From Citrobacter arsenatis (GTDB taxonomy: Bacteria > Pseudomonadota > Gammaproteobacteria > Enterobacterales > Enterobacteriaceae): DNA of 64,000 bases. The stretch lies in the NCBI RefSeq assembly GCF_004353845.1, contig NZ_CP037864.1, positions 2,604,001 to 2,668,000 of the forward strand. The letters run 5' to 3'. Numbering within the stretch: position 1 is the first letter of the stretch; every line of letters begins with the position of its first letter. Both the position numbers and the translations under genes were made by a program. Shown in pieces: positions 16,411 through 25,716 of this stretch. The notes under the pieces were generated by a model that saw nothing but the letters and a program-made list of their open reading frames with translations, was not told the DNA's origin and made no database searches.

Positions 16411-17190
16411 CTATTCCTTCTGCGGCATTATGTTGCCCGAATAACGGCTTGGCGTTGTGCCGGTATGTTGATGGAAGAAAGCGATAAAAGCACTATCACT
16501 GACAAATTGCAGATATTGCGCCACCTGGCTGATATGACAGCCGTCAGCCAGCATCTCCATGGCTTTTAACAACCTAAACTGCTGTCGCCAGCTTTGATAA
16601 TTCATCCCGGTATCTCGGGTAAATATTCGACCGATCGTCCTCTCGCATGCCCCAACCCGTTGGGACAATTGATTCAGTCGCGGTGGCAATTCTCCCATGC
16701 GCAATCCCTCTAGCCACAGGCTCAGCCGCGGGTCTGAAGGAAACCGCAACGTCCAGTTTTCACTGCAGGCGGCACGCATTTCCTCACAAAAGACGGTGAT
16801 GAGGCTGGACTGCTGCGCGGCAGGCATATCCCATGACCAGAAGGCCATACGTTCTATCACTTCAAAAAAGAGAGGGTTAACTTCGACTATCTGCAGCGGT
16901 AACTCAGATAACGGCAATGTGGTTGAAAAGTACAAAGAACGATACGCCATTACCCCACGCATTATGGCGCGATGTACCGTACCGGCCGGGATCCAAACCG
17001 CACGCCGTGGCGGTAGCAGACACAGGGCCTGCTCCAGCTCGATCGTAATGCTCCCTGCGGCAGAGAAAAGTAGCTGATGACGAAGGTGGCTATGCCGCCC
17101 AGAATCGTGTACGCCCATATCAGAGGCAATCCCGATAACCGGTTTATCAAAGCTATCCGCATCGAAATCATCATCCGGGGCAATTTTCAT
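16411..17190 (-). CDS. AraC-family regulator, NimR-like
   Basis: 259 residues. The N-terminal cupin sensor region (HSHLRHQLLFSAAGSITIE, LLPPRRAVWIPAGTVHRAIM) is of the type found in E. coli NimR (YeaM). The C-terminal AraC/XylS DNA-binding domain covers ~residues 150-250 (QLSQRVGACERTIGRIFTRDTGMNYQSWRQQFRLLKAMEMLADG, then VAQYLQFVSDSAFIAFFHQHTGTTPSRY). It is divergent from an MFS drug-exporter-like gene with about 100 bases between starts, so it most likely controls that exporter. E. coli NimR likewise neighbours and represses an MFS exporter gene (nimT). No specific name is justified here. Confidence 0.85.
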   Translation of the reverse strand: MKIAPDDDFDADSFDKPVIGIASDMGVHDSGRHSHLRHQLLFSAAGSITIELEQALCLLPPRRAVWIPAGTVHRAIMRGVMAYRSLYFSTTLPLSELPLQIVEVNPLFFEVIERMAFWSWDMPAAQQSSLITVFCEEMRAACSENWTLRFPSDPRLSLWLEGLRMGELPPRLNQLSQRVGACERTIGRIFTRDTGMNYQSWRQQFRLLKAMEMLADGCHISQVAQYLQFVSDSAFIAFFHQHTGTTPSRYSGNIMPQKE

Positions 17191-17288
17191 TATCTGTCCG
17201 ATATTTGATATTTAAAGTCCTCATAATGGTAATGCGACACATCCCATTCAGCAATAATGCCCGCCTGTTTTATGTCTTTGGATATTGT

Positions 17289-18413
17289 ATGAACACGTTT
17301 CGTCGCCCGCCGTTGTGGCTTCTCACGCTACTGATTATGTTTCCACAACTGGTGGAAACCATTTACAGCCCGGCATTGCCAGGTATCGCCACGTCTTTTC
17401 ACATAAGCAGTGAGCGCGCGGCGCAAACACTTTCCGTTTATTTTGTTGCCTTCGCCGTCGGCGTGGCGTTGTGGGGTTGGCTAAGCGACTGCATCGGACG
17501 ACGTTTGGCGATGCAGGCTGGACTTATCTGCTATGGAACAGGTTGCGCATTGGCCGTTGTTACCACCGACTTCAGTATTTTGCTGCTGGCGCGGATGATC
17601 TCCGCCATCGGCGCGGCCGCCGGGTCAGTGGTAGTACAAACCATGCTAAGGGACAGTTATGAGTCAACCGCACTATCCCGCGTCTTTTCTGTGATGGGCG
17701 CCGCGCTGGCATTGAGTCCGGTTTTCGGCCTGCTGAGCGGCGGTTGGCTGGTTAGCCTGTACGGTCATACCGGTGTATTTGTTGCTCTGGTGCTGCTGGC
17801 GCTGCTACTGCTGATACTGACAGCGGCTGTGCTGCCAGAAACCCGGCCCGAGCATACGCTCACGCCTGAGCTTGCTGCGCTGCTCTCCCGCATGGTGCGA
17901 GACAGTGAGCTGTGGAAAAACGCCATGCTGGTTGCCCTCCTGAACACCATGCTGTTTAGCTATTACAGCCTGGCGCCGTTTCTTTTCGGGCAATTAGGAT
18001 GGAACGCCAGAGCCTTTGGCTGGACGGGCGCGTTGCTTGCGTTTGCGTCACTGTCGGGGAGTCTGCTGAACCGGAAATTGTTAACGGCAGGTCTGACGCC
18101 GGAACAACTGGTACGTTATGCCTGTACGCTGGCAGCATTGTCAGGACTGGTCGCGTGGTGGCTACAGCACTGCGCGCTGATCCTGCTGCCTGTGTTCGGC
18201 GTGGTGTTAGCCTATGGAATCGCGATTCCCAATGTGCTGAGCCAGGCGCTGCGTCACTACCGTGCACAGGCGGGGACCGCCGGTGCTTTGTTCGGATTAA
18301 GCTATTACCTGTTACTGGGAATGATGCTGGGGTTGGCAGGCATGGTGCAACAGTTGGGGCTGGTACTGAGCGTCTGTGCGTTACTCGCCTGGCTTTGCAG
18401 CTTGCGCCGCTGA
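17289..18413 (+). CDS. Bcr/CflA-type MFS multidrug exporter
   Basis: 374 residues from the ATG at 17289; ATGs at 17226 and 17232 would add about 20 non-hydrophobic residues and cannot be excluded. Twelve hydrophobic helices are evident. The MFS signature between helices 2 and 3 is GWLSDCIGRRLAMQAGL, preceded by the drug:H+ antiporter start LLIMFPQLVETIYSPALPGI. ARMISAIGAAAGSVVVQTML corresponds to helix 4/5 of 12-TM drug exporters. It exports an unknown compound across the inner membrane using the proton gradient. It is paired divergently with the NimR-like AraC gene and followed by a strong hairpin. It is not in the E. coli patD-ortT interval. Confidence 0.87.
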   Translation: MNTFRRPPLWLLTLLIMFPQLVETIYSPALPGIATSFHISSERAAQTLSVYFVAFAVGVALWGWLSDCIGRRLAMQAGLICYGTGCALAVVTTDFSILLLARMISAIGAAAGSVVVQTMLRDSYESTALSRVFSVMGAALALSPVFGLLSGGWLVSLYGHTGVFVALVLLALLLLILTAAVLPETRPEHTLTPELAALLSRMVRDSELWKNAMLVALLNTMLFSYYSLAPFLFGQLGWNARAFGWTGALLAFASLSGSLLNRKLLTAGLTPEQLVRYACTLAALSGLVAWWLQHCALILLPVFGVVLAYGIAIPNVLSQALRHYRAQAGTAGALFGLSYYLLLGMMLGLAGMVQQLGLVLSVCALLAWLCSLRR

Positions 18414-18438
18414 TAACCGGGCGGTAAGCCAGAAAGCA

Positions 18439-18472
18439 CAAAGCCCCGACAGTAAGCCGGGGCTTTGTTGTA
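18439..18472 (+). terminator. Terminator after the MFS exporter gene
   Basis: CAAAGCCCCG (18439-18448) pairs with CGGGGCTTTG (18458-18467) around a nine-base loop, followed by TTGTATC. Ten perfect base pairs, 26 bases after the stop. Confidence 0.85.
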
Positions 18473-18608
18473 TCAATTAGCCTGACCTCGCGGATATTTC
18501 CAACTTACCGCCGTCCGATGGCGACGAGGCCAGTGCCGCGAATAGTATAGACACACGTTTGCCAGTATTTAGCTATCCGTGCCCCTTTTACCGCTCGCAC
18601 TTAAGATA

Positions 18609-20036
18609 TTACTCATGCTTGATCATGACATGGCGAACAATCGTGTAATCCTCCAGTCCATAAACCGACATATCCTTGCCATAACCAGACTGTTTCTGCC
18701 CGCCGTGCGGCATCTCGCTGACCAACGTGAAGTGGGTATTGACCCAGGTGCAACCATACTGCAGGCGAGCGCTAAAGCGATGCGCGCGCCCCACATCCCG
18801 GGTCCAGACTGAGGATGCCAGTCCGTATTTCGAATCGTTAGCCCACGCCAGCACCTGATCTTCATCTTCAAATACGGTTACGCTGACCACCGGGCCAAAA
18901 ACTTCCCGCTGCACGATGGCATCGTCTTGCCTGGCTCCGGCCAGCAGCGTCGGGGCAAAGTAGTAGCCTGCGCCATCCACTTTTTTACCACCGGTGATGA
19001 CTTTGATATGCCCTAGCGCTTTGGCCTCATCGACCGCTTTCGTCACGCGGTCAAGATGCGCCTGCGAGCTCACCGGTCCCAGCTCGGTCGATTCGTCATT
19101 CGGTGCGCCGATTTTCAGGCTGGCAACCGCCGCGCCGAGTTTCTCGACCAGCGCGTCATAAATGCCTTTCTGGGCATAGATTCGACAAGCCGCTGTACAG
19201 TCTTGTCCGGCGTTGTAATAGCCAAAGGTCCGTACGCCGCTCACCACAGCATCCAGATCGGCATCATCAAAAATGATAACCGGGGCTTTGCCGCCCAGTT
19301 CCATATGCGTGCGCTTAATCGAAGGCGCGGTATGCTGGATAATGTGTTCACCGGTGGCAATGGAGCCGGTCAGAGAAACCATCCGGACTTTTTCATGACC
19401 GGTCAGCGGGTCGCCTACCGTTTTACCGCGGCCAAACAGCACGTTGATAACGCCAGCCGGATAAATATCTTTGGCAAATTCAGCCAGTTTAAGCGCCGTC
19501 AGCGGGGTAATTTCTGACGGTTTAATCACCACACAGTTACCCGCCGCCAGTGCCGGCGCCAGCTTCCACGCCGCCATCATCAACGGGTAGTTCCACGGCG
19601 CAATAGAAGCCACTACGCCCAGCGGATCGCGGCGAATCATCGACGTATGCCCTTCCAGATACTCTCCGGCCGCCTGTCCCTGCAGGGTACGAGCCGCCCC
19701 GGCAAAAAAGCGGAAAACGTCGACAATTGCCGGAATTTCATCGTTGAGGACGCAGTGCAACGGCTTACCGCAGTTGAGTGATTCCAGCTCTGCGAAGGTT
19801 TGCGCGTTATCGGCGATAGCATCCGCCAGTTTCAGCAGCAATTCGGAACGAACTTTTGGCGTGGTTTGTCCCCAGGTGGCAAATGCGCTGTCGGCTGCGC
19901 GTACCGCGGCATCAACCTGCACGGCTGACGCCTCGGCAATCTCCAGAATAAGTTCACCAGTGGCAGGGTTATAGACTGGCTGCTTTTCACCTTCACCGTT
20001 GACCAGCTCGCCATTAATCAGTAATTGATGTTGCAT
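18609..20036 (-). CDS. patD: Gamma-aminobutyraldehyde dehydrogenase PatD
   Basis: 475 residues, one more than E. coli PatD (YdcW). The aldehyde dehydrogenase fold is shown by SIAPWNYPLMMAAWKLAPAL, the NAD-binding SLTGSIATG, the general base Glu246 in MELGGKAP and catalytic Cys280 in NAGQDCTAACR. PatD oxidises 4-aminobutanal to GABA with NAD+ in the putrescine transaminase pathway (PatA-PatD-GabT-GabD). It is the last gene of ydcSTUV-patD, 21 bases after ydcV, tying uptake of a putrescine-like substrate to its catabolism. Confidence 0.95.
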   Translation of the reverse strand: MQHQLLINGELVNGEGEKQPVYNPATGELILEIAEASAVQVDAAVRAADSAFATWGQTTPKVRSELLLKLADAIADNAQTFAELESLNCGKPLHCVLNDEIPAIVDVFRFFAGAARTLQGQAAGEYLEGHTSMIRRDPLGVVASIAPWNYPLMMAAWKLAPALAAGNCVVIKPSEITPLTALKLAEFAKDIYPAGVINVLFGRGKTVGDPLTGHEKVRMVSLTGSIATGEHIIQHTAPSIKRTHMELGGKAPVIIFDDADLDAVVSGVRTFGYYNAGQDCTAACRIYAQKGIYDALVEKLGAAVASLKIGAPNDESTELGPVSSQAHLDRVTKAVDEAKALGHIKVITGGKKVDGAGYYFAPTLLAGARQDDAIVQREVFGPVVSVTVFEDEDQVLAWANDSKYGLASSVWTRDVGRAHRFSARLQYGCTWVNTHFTLVSEMPHGGQKQSGYGKDMSVYGLEDYTIVRHVMIKHE

Positions 20037-20057
20037 AGCAATTTCCCATATCGTCGT

Positions 20058-20864
20058 TTATTTACCGTTTCCGGCGAGAGTGTCGCCTTCACGCGTTAGC
20101 CACCAGGCCCCTAAAATTGGCAGTGTTGTCACCAGCATTACCAGTAATGCCACAACGTTGGTGACAGGCACATCTCGTGGTCGGCCCAACTGATTGAGCA
20201 GCCACAAAGGAAGTGTTCTTTCATGTCCGGCGGTGAACGTTGTCACGATGATTTCATCAAACGACAAGGCAAACGCCAGCATCCCTCCCGCCAGCAGTGC
20301 CGATGCCAGGTTTGGCAGCACGACATAACGAAAGGTTTGCCAGCCATTGGCGCCAAGATCCATAGACGCTTCGACCAGACTCCATGAGGTACGGCGAAAA
20401 CGCGCCACGACGTTGTTAAATACCACCACCACGCAAAACGTCGCATGGCCCACGACGATCGTGAGAAATCCGGGTTCCAGGTTGATGGTTTTAAACGCCG
20501 TCAATAGCGCCAGACCGGTAATAATCCCCGGCAGCGCGATCGGCAACAGCAGCAACAGCGATATTGCGCTTTTACCAAAAAAGTCCCTGCGCCACAGTGC
20601 GGCGGCGGCCAGCGTCCCCAGAACGAGAGCAATGGCCGTCGACAACGCAGCAATTTTAAGTGACAACGTCACAGATTCCAGAATATCGCTACGCTGTGCC
20701 GCAACGCTAAACCACTTCAGCGTTAATCCCTGCGGTGGAAAACTAAATGCAGCCTCCTCAGTATTAAAAGCATAGGTGGCGATGATGAGGATGGGAAAGT
20801 GCAGGAAAATAACCCCGCCCCATGCCGCCAGTTTGAGTAACCAGGGTGCGCGTTCAGAGTGCAT
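20058..20864 (-). CDS. ydcV: YdcV, ABC transporter inner-membrane permease
   Basis: 268 residues from the ATG at 20864. Six transmembrane helices with the binding-protein-dependent permease EAA loop visible as EASMDLGANGWQTFRYVVLP. It closely matches E. coli YdcV, the PotC-type permease of the YdcSTUV importer for polyamine-like substrates. Its start lies within the last codons of ydcU (overlap 20854-20864), indicating coupling. The C-terminal tail (LTREGDTLAGNGK) is slightly longer than I remember for E. coli. Confidence 0.94.
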   Translation of the reverse strand: MHSERAPWLLKLAAWGGVIFLHFPILIIATYAFNTEEAAFSFPPQGLTLKWFSVAAQRSDILESVTLSLKIAALSTAIALVLGTLAAAALWRRDFFGKSAISLLLLLPIALPGIITGLALLTAFKTINLEPGFLTIVVGHATFCVVVVFNNVVARFRRTSWSLVEASMDLGANGWQTFRYVVLPNLASALLAGGMLAFALSFDEIIVTTFTAGHERTLPLWLLNQLGRPRDVPVTNVVALLVMLVTTLPILGAWWLTREGDTLAGNGK

Positions 20865-21798
20865 CAAAAGCTCCCAGACGCTTCACGAACGCCAGATACA
20901 GTGCGATTAACACAATCGGCACCAGAGTAAATGCCGCCGCCATTGGCATATTGCCGATCGCCCCTTGTTGCGAATACACCATGTTGCCGATGAAATAGCC
21001 CGGCGGTCCCACCAGTTGTGGCACGATAAAATCGCCTAACGTCAGAGAGAAGGTAAAAATCGAACCCGCCGCAATACCGGGGATCGCCAACGGGAGGACC
21101 ACATAGCGGAAGGTTTGACGCGGACGCGCGCCCAAATCAGCGGAGGCCTGTAACAGCGACGGCGGAAGTCTCTCCAGCGCGGCCTGTACTGGCAGGATCA
21201 TAAACGGCAGCCAGATGTAGACGAACACCAGAAAGCGCCCTAACCCTGAGGTCGACAACGTATTGCCGCCAACTGCAGGCAACGTCAGGAACGAAAGCAG
21301 CAGCGGCTCCAACCCCAGATGGGTTAAAAACCACTGCGCCACGCCGTCTTTAGCCAACAGTAACGTCCACGCGTAGGCTTTAACAATGTAGCTGGCCCAC
21401 ATCGGCAACATCACCGCAATGTAAAAAAAGGCTTTCATTTTGCCGCTGGTATAGCGCGCCATATACCACGCCATCGGAAACGCCAGAATCGCGCTGGCAA
21501 TCGTGACCGCCACCGCCATCGTCAGGGTGCGCAAAATGATGTCGTAGTTAGCGGGATTAAACAGCGCCTGCAAATTCGCCAGCGTCAGGTCCGGCGTAAC
21601 CGACATGGTGAAATCGTCGAAGGTATAAAAACCTTGCCACAACAGCGTCAGTAGTGAGCCGAAGTAGACGATACCAAACCACATCAACGGTCCGAGGAGC
21701 AGCAAAAACAGCCCCAGTCCAGGATTACGCCAGAAGAAACCGGAGATCCGGTTCAGACTTGTCGGCTGTGGAGGCGAATGTAAGACATTCATAGCCAT
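20854..21798 (-). CDS. ydcU: YdcU, ABC transporter inner-membrane permease
   Basis: 314 residues, PotB-type permease with six helices and the EAA-loop region QASADLGARPRQTFRYVVLPLAIPGI. GDFIVPQLVGPPGYFIGNMV is the usual conserved late segment. It pairs with YdcV to form the channel of the YdcSTUV importer. Its start codon directly abuts the ydcT stop (21799-21801), and its end overlaps ydcV by 11 bases. Confidence 0.94.
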   Translation of the reverse strand: MAMNVLHSPPQPTSLNRISGFFWRNPGLGLFLLLLGPLMWFGIVYFGSLLTLLWQGFYTFDDFTMSVTPDLTLANLQALFNPANYDIILRTLTMAVAVTIASAILAFPMAWYMARYTSGKMKAFFYIAVMLPMWASYIVKAYAWTLLLAKDGVAQWFLTHLGLEPLLLSFLTLPAVGGNTLSTSGLGRFLVFVYIWLPFMILPVQAALERLPPSLLQASADLGARPRQTFRYVVLPLAIPGIAAGSIFTFSLTLGDFIVPQLVGPPGYFIGNMVYSQQGAIGNMPMAAAFTLVPIVLIALYLAFVKRLGAFDAL

Positions 21799-22815
21799 TC
21801 ACCTCTCCTCAACCAGCGGTACCATCACGTCACGTGACCACGATGCCATCACCTGCTGACCTGGCGACAATGTTGAGGGCAGCATTTCGCCTGTCAGGTT
21901 CGCCTGGCTAACCAGCAACTTTTCGCCACCGGCCAGTTTCAGTTCAAACCGTGTCGCCGCGCCCTGGTACTGCACCGCCTGGATAACCCCCGGAGCCTGG
22001 ACTTCTCCCTCGGCATCATTCAAGCGAATGTGCTCCGGACGCAGGGAAAACATTCCCTGTAGCCCGCAAACGTTCGCTGACATCGTGGCATCAAAGACAT
22101 TGGACGTCCCGACGAAACTTGCCACAAACGGTGTCCGCGGACGCATGTACAGTTCACGTGGGGAATCCACCTGTTCGATGCGACCGTTGTTAAACACCGC
22201 CACACGATCGGACATCGACAGGGCCTCGCCCTGATCGTGGGTAACAAAAATGAAGGTGATACCAAGAGATTGCTGTAATTTTTTCAGCTCAAGCTGCATC
22301 TGTTCACGCAGCTTAAGATCCAATGCTCCGAGCGGTTCATCCAGTAACAAGACACGTGGTTCATTGACCAGCGCCCGGGCAATCGCCACGCGCTGCCGCT
22401 GACCACCGGAAAGTTGCGACGGTTTGCGTTCATGCACAAACCCGAGCGCAACTTTATCCAGTGCTTCACGCGCTTTTGCGTGGCGCTGTTTTTTATCAAT
22501 GCCTTTGACCATCAATCCGTAGGCGACGTTGTCGAGAATCGACATATGCGGGAATAGCGCGTAATCCTGAAATACCGTATTGACGTCTCGTTCCCAGGGC
22601 GGCAATTCGCTGGCCTGCTTACCAAAAATAGTGATTGCGCCGCCTGACAGCTGTTCAAACCCTGCAATCAGGCGCAGACAGGTGGTTTTGCCGGAGCCGG
22701 ATGGCCCCAGCATAGAGAAAAACTCACCGTCGTTAATCGCAATACTCACTCCATCAACTGCACGAACATCCCCGTACAGACGCGAGACGTTATGAAACTC
22801 CACTGCGTACGTCAT
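21799..22815 (-). CDS. ydcT: YdcT, ABC transporter ATPase
   Basis: 338 residues from the ATG at 22815 (MTYAVEFHNVSRLYGDVRAV); the open frame extends further upstream but those codons overlap ydcS. Walker A GPSGSGKTT at residues 37-45, Q-loop VFQDYALFPH, signature LSGGQRQRVAIARAL, Walker B LLLDEPLGALD, His-switch THDQGEA, and a C-terminal TOBE-like domain (FSLRPEHIRL). PotA-type ATPase energising YdcUV. It starts 17 bases after the ydcS stop. Confidence 0.95.
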   Translation of the reverse strand: MTYAVEFHNVSRLYGDVRAVDGVSIAINDGEFFSMLGPSGSGKTTCLRLIAGFEQLSGGAITIFGKQASELPPWERDVNTVFQDYALFPHMSILDNVAYGLMVKGIDKKQRHAKAREALDKVALGFVHERKPSQLSGGQRQRVAIARALVNEPRVLLLDEPLGALDLKLREQMQLELKKLQQSLGITFIFVTHDQGEALSMSDRVAVFNNGRIEQVDSPRELYMRPRTPFVASFVGTSNVFDATMSANVCGLQGMFSLRPEHIRLNDAEGEVQAPGVIQAVQYQGAATRFELKLAGGEKLLVSQANLTGEMLPSTLSPGQQVMASWSRDVMVPLVEER

Positions 22816-22831
22816 AAAACCCCCAGCGGAA

Positions 22832-23977
22832 TTAGCGACCGCCCATAATGGCGATGTAATCCTGCGTCCAGCGACTGTAAGGAACGAATTTGCCACCTTC
22901 TGCGATCGGCGTTTTCCAGAAGGCAATTTTGTCAAAGTAGCTATAGCCGTTGGTTTCACAGCCCTTTTCACCCAGCAGCGGGCTGGCTTTACAGCCTTCA
23001 GGCACCACTGGCAGAGAACCAAACCAGGCCGCAACGTCACCCTGTACTTTCGGGGTTAACGACCAGTTCATCCATTTATAAGCACAAACCGGGTGTTTCG
23101 CTTCGCTGTGCAGCATGGTGGTATCAGCCCATCCGGTGACCCCTTCTTTTGGGAAAACCGTGGCGATAGGCTGACCTTCCCCTTTCAGGGCGTTAGCCTG
23201 GTAAGGCCAGGCGCTTGATGCCACCACACCTTCGTTTTTGAAGTCGCTCATTTGCACGGTGGTATCGTGCCAATAGCGATGGATTAACGCGTGCTGATCG
23301 CTCAGGACTTTGATAACCGCCTGATACTGTTTTTCGGTGAGTTGATAGGGATCGGTAATACCCAGTTGTGGCTGAGTCGCCTTAACGAATAACGCGGCAT
23401 CGGCGATATAGATCGGGCCATCGTAGGCCTGAACGCGTCCTTTGTTGCTTTTTCCGTCTTCAAGTTTTTGCTCAACAAACACCACGCTCCAGCTATCCGG
23501 CGGGGTTGGGAAAATTTTAGTGTTATACATCAGCAGGTTTGGTCCCCACTGGTACGGCGTGCCGTATACTTTTCCACCAACGTTAAACCATTCGCCTTTT
23601 ACCACACGTGGATCGATGGTTTTCCAGTTAGGGATCAGCGCGGTATTAATCGGCTGAACGCGTTTTCCCATAATCAGACGCAATGAGGCGTCACCGGAAG
23701 CGGTAACCAGGTCGTAGCCGCCTTTTGCCATCAGGCTGACCATCTCATCAGATGTGGCCGCCGTTTTGACATTGACCGCACAGCCGGTTTCTTTTTCAAA
23801 CTGCGAGACCCAATCATATTGTTTATCGGTTTGACCACGTTCGATATAACCCGGCCAGGCAATAATATCCAGACGGCCTTCCGGTTTATCTAATGATGTT
23901 GGGGGTTCGGCTGCCTGTGCAGTCATCAGCGTCATACTGAGTGCGCACAGGCTAGTGAGGGCAAACTGCTTGCTCAT
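22832..23977 (-). CDS. ydcS: YdcS, periplasmic polyamine-type binding protein
   Basis: 381 residues, the E. coli length. Signal peptide ends at TAQA (residue ~22). The mature protein is a PotD/PotF-like SBP (DIIAWPGYIERGQTDKQYDWVSQFEKETGC, MLHSEAKHPVCAYKWMNWSLTP), with disulfide-capable cysteines. E. coli YdcS binds putrescine-type substrates and was also reported to make polyhydroxybutyrate and to aid DNA uptake. It is the first gene of the operon. In E. coli this operon is sigma-S/nitrogen-limitation associated; I did not identify its promoter elements. Confidence 0.94.
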   Translation of the reverse strand: MSKQFALTSLCALSMTLMTAQAAEPPTSLDKPEGRLDIIAWPGYIERGQTDKQYDWVSQFEKETGCAVNVKTAATSDEMVSLMAKGGYDLVTASGDASLRLIMGKRVQPINTALIPNWKTIDPRVVKGEWFNVGGKVYGTPYQWGPNLLMYNTKIFPTPPDSWSVVFVEQKLEDGKSNKGRVQAYDGPIYIADAALFVKATQPQLGITDPYQLTEKQYQAVIKVLSDQHALIHRYWHDTTVQMSDFKNEGVVASSAWPYQANALKGEGQPIATVFPKEGVTGWADTTMLHSEAKHPVCAYKWMNWSLTPKVQGDVAAWFGSLPVVPEGCKASPLLGEKGCETNGYSYFDKIAFWKTPIAEGGKFVPYSRWTQDYIAIMGGR

Positions 23978-24306
23978 AACGTCTTACTCCTGTCTAAAAA
24001 ATATTGAGCGGCAGCCTTGCCGTAAATATATGTCCTTTCCTAAAAATAGTCGGGGTGTTGCAAGCGTTCCTGCTGGCGCAAGGAAATTTAATCAGGTTGT
24101 GAGCTAACGCTCATTACGCTACAGACTCTGACCGGGGCTTTTAATCTTCTGGAGTATAGACAAGGAGTTAGACGCAATGGTGGCAAGAGTAATAACTATT
24201 GATTTTTTGTATGGTAGCACCCGATATAAATAACATCAGGGCGCGGCATTCTCTATTTCTAAAATAAGAACGCGCTATTCTTTTATATTGAATAGCGCGT
24301 TATGCT
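23978..24306. promoter_or_regulatory. Intergenic region between ydcS and ydcR with terminator
   Basis: 329 bases without a gene. It must carry the ydcS promoter (minus strand). A short inverted repeat, TGAGC at 24100-24104 and GCTCA at 24109-24113, is the only symmetrical element near mid-region, and I cannot assign it. The right end holds the ydcR terminator. Confidence 0.5.
24269..24301 (-). terminator. ydcR terminator
   Basis: AACGCGCTATTC (24269-24280) pairs perfectly with GAATAGCGCGTT (24290-24301), a 12-base-pair stem with a nine-base loop. Minus-strand tail is CTTATTTTAG. It begins 6 bases after the ydcR stop. Confidence 0.85.
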
Positions 24307-25716
24307 TTATTTCATCATCTCGCGAATTAATTTTCCAAGCTGTTTTACAGCCTGTTCCTCACGCTCTCCCCAGTGCCATGCGGTATTAAAACGAAAGAAC
24401 CGTGTCCAACTCCCTGAGGTTGAGAACATTTTTCCCGGCGCAATGCTGATATGGTGCGCCAGCGCCTGAATACTAAGCACGCCTGCATCAAGCGGTTCTG
24501 GCAATTCCAGCCACAGAAAATAGCCGCTGTCGTTGTGGTGAATTTTGACTTCCGCCGGAAGATGGCGCAGCAGCGTTTGCCAGGCCTGCTGTTTGCGTTC
24601 CGCCAACTGTCGGCGCAGACGACGCAGATGCGCGTCATAGCGACGGGTTGACAGATAATCAACAAGTGCAAGTTGCATTGGAGAACTGGTAGATAAGGTG
24701 CTCATTAGCTGGAGCCGCTGAATGCGCCGGGCATGCTTCCCTGCCGCCACCCAGCCAACACGAAACCCTGGCACCAGGCATTTCGAAAACGACGAACAAT
24801 GCAAAACGCTGTCGGCGCGATCCCAGGCTTTGGCGGGCAGCGGTTTTTCACGACCAAAGTACAGCTCGCTGTAAACATCATCTTCTATCAGCATCACGTG
24901 GTATTTTTCCAGCAATGCGACCAGGTGCGCCTTTTTCTCTGGGCTGAGCGTAAAACCCAGCGGATTTTGGCTGTTGGTCATCAACCAGCAGGCTTTTACC
25001 GGATACTCCTGTAGCGCCTGTTCCAACGCGGTAAGGTCGATCCCCTCTTTTACGTCGGTGGCAATCGAAAGCGCTTTCAGGCGTAGCCGTTCAAGGGCCT
25101 GCAATGCCCCGTAAAAACAGGGGTTTTCGACAATCACCCAATCCCCTGGCTCGGTAACCGCCTGCAGGCTCAGATTAAGGGCCTCAAGCGCACCGGTAGT
25201 GATGACGATTTCATCAGGTGAAATGGTCATCCCCTGTTGAGCATAGCGACGGGCAATGGCATGGCGCAGCTCAGCGTTTCCCGGTGGCAGGTTTTCGATC
25301 ACACTCATGGCGGTGGCGGTTTTACTCACCTGCGCCAGCGAGCGGTTCAACTGCTGGAGGGGAAACAGACGTGGGTCGGGGAATGCAGAGGCAAATGGCA
25401 TCACTGACGCATCCCGGCTGGCTTGCAACATATCAAAAATATAGGTGTTGATATCCACCGCTTCATCGCGCATGACCTGCGCCTGTGGCGCTGCCGGTTC
25501 ACGTTGCGGGCGCGCCGCAACGTAGTAACCCGATTGCGGTCGGGCAATAATCCGCCCCTGACTCTCCAGCAGCTGGTAAGCGTGTCCGACGGTCATGAAG
25601 CTCATGCCGCTGCTGACTACCTGTTCACGCAAAGATGGCAGGCGATCGCCTGGCTGCCATACGCCAGACGCGATTTGATCGCGAATTTGCTCAGCCAGTC
25701 GCTGGTATTTTTTCAT
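24307..25716 (-). CDS. ydcR: YdcR, MocR/GabR-type PLP-dependent transcriptional regulator
   Basis: 469 residues. Residues 1-68 are a GntR winged helix-turn-helix (LAEQIRDQIASGVWQPGDRLPSLREQVVSSGMSFMTVGHAYQLLESQG). The rest is a fold-type I aminotransferase domain with PPGNAELRHAIARRYAQQGM, SQNPLGFTLSPEKK, IEDDVYSELYF and the PLP lysine K312 in SSFSKCLVPGFRVGW. MocR proteins bind PLP and usually sense an amine or amino acid. E. coli YdcR adjoins ydcS. Here it is divergent from cioABX, with AACTGTT repeats in the shared 309-base region. A close match to E. coli YdcR. Confidence 0.93.
   Translation of the reverse strand: MKKYQRLAEQIRDQIASGVWQPGDRLPSLREQVVSSGMSFMTVGHAYQLLESQGRIIARPQSGYYVAARPQREPAAPQAQVMRDEAVDINTYIFDMLQASRDASVMPFASAFPDPRLFPLQQLNRSLAQVSKTATAMSVIENLPPGNAELRHAIARRYAQQGMTISPDEIVITTGALEALNLSLQAVTEPGDWVIVENPCFYGALQALERLRLKALSIATDVKEGIDLTALEQALQEYPVKACWLMTNSQNPLGFTLSPEKKAHLVALLEKYHVMLIEDDVYSELYFGREKPLPAKAWDRADSVLHCSSFSKCLVPGFRVGWVAAGKHARRIQRLQLMSTLSTSSPMQLALVDYLSTRRYDAHLRRLRRQLAERKQQAWQTLLRHLPAEVKIHHNDSGYFLWLELPEPLDAGVLSIQALAHHISIAPGKMFSTSGSWTRFFRFNTAWHWGEREEQAVKQLGKLIREMMK

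Noticed and set aside
24100..24113. Possible CRP site upstream of ydcS
   Set aside because: TGTGA is present but the second half reads GCTCA rather than TCACA, so the match is too weak.
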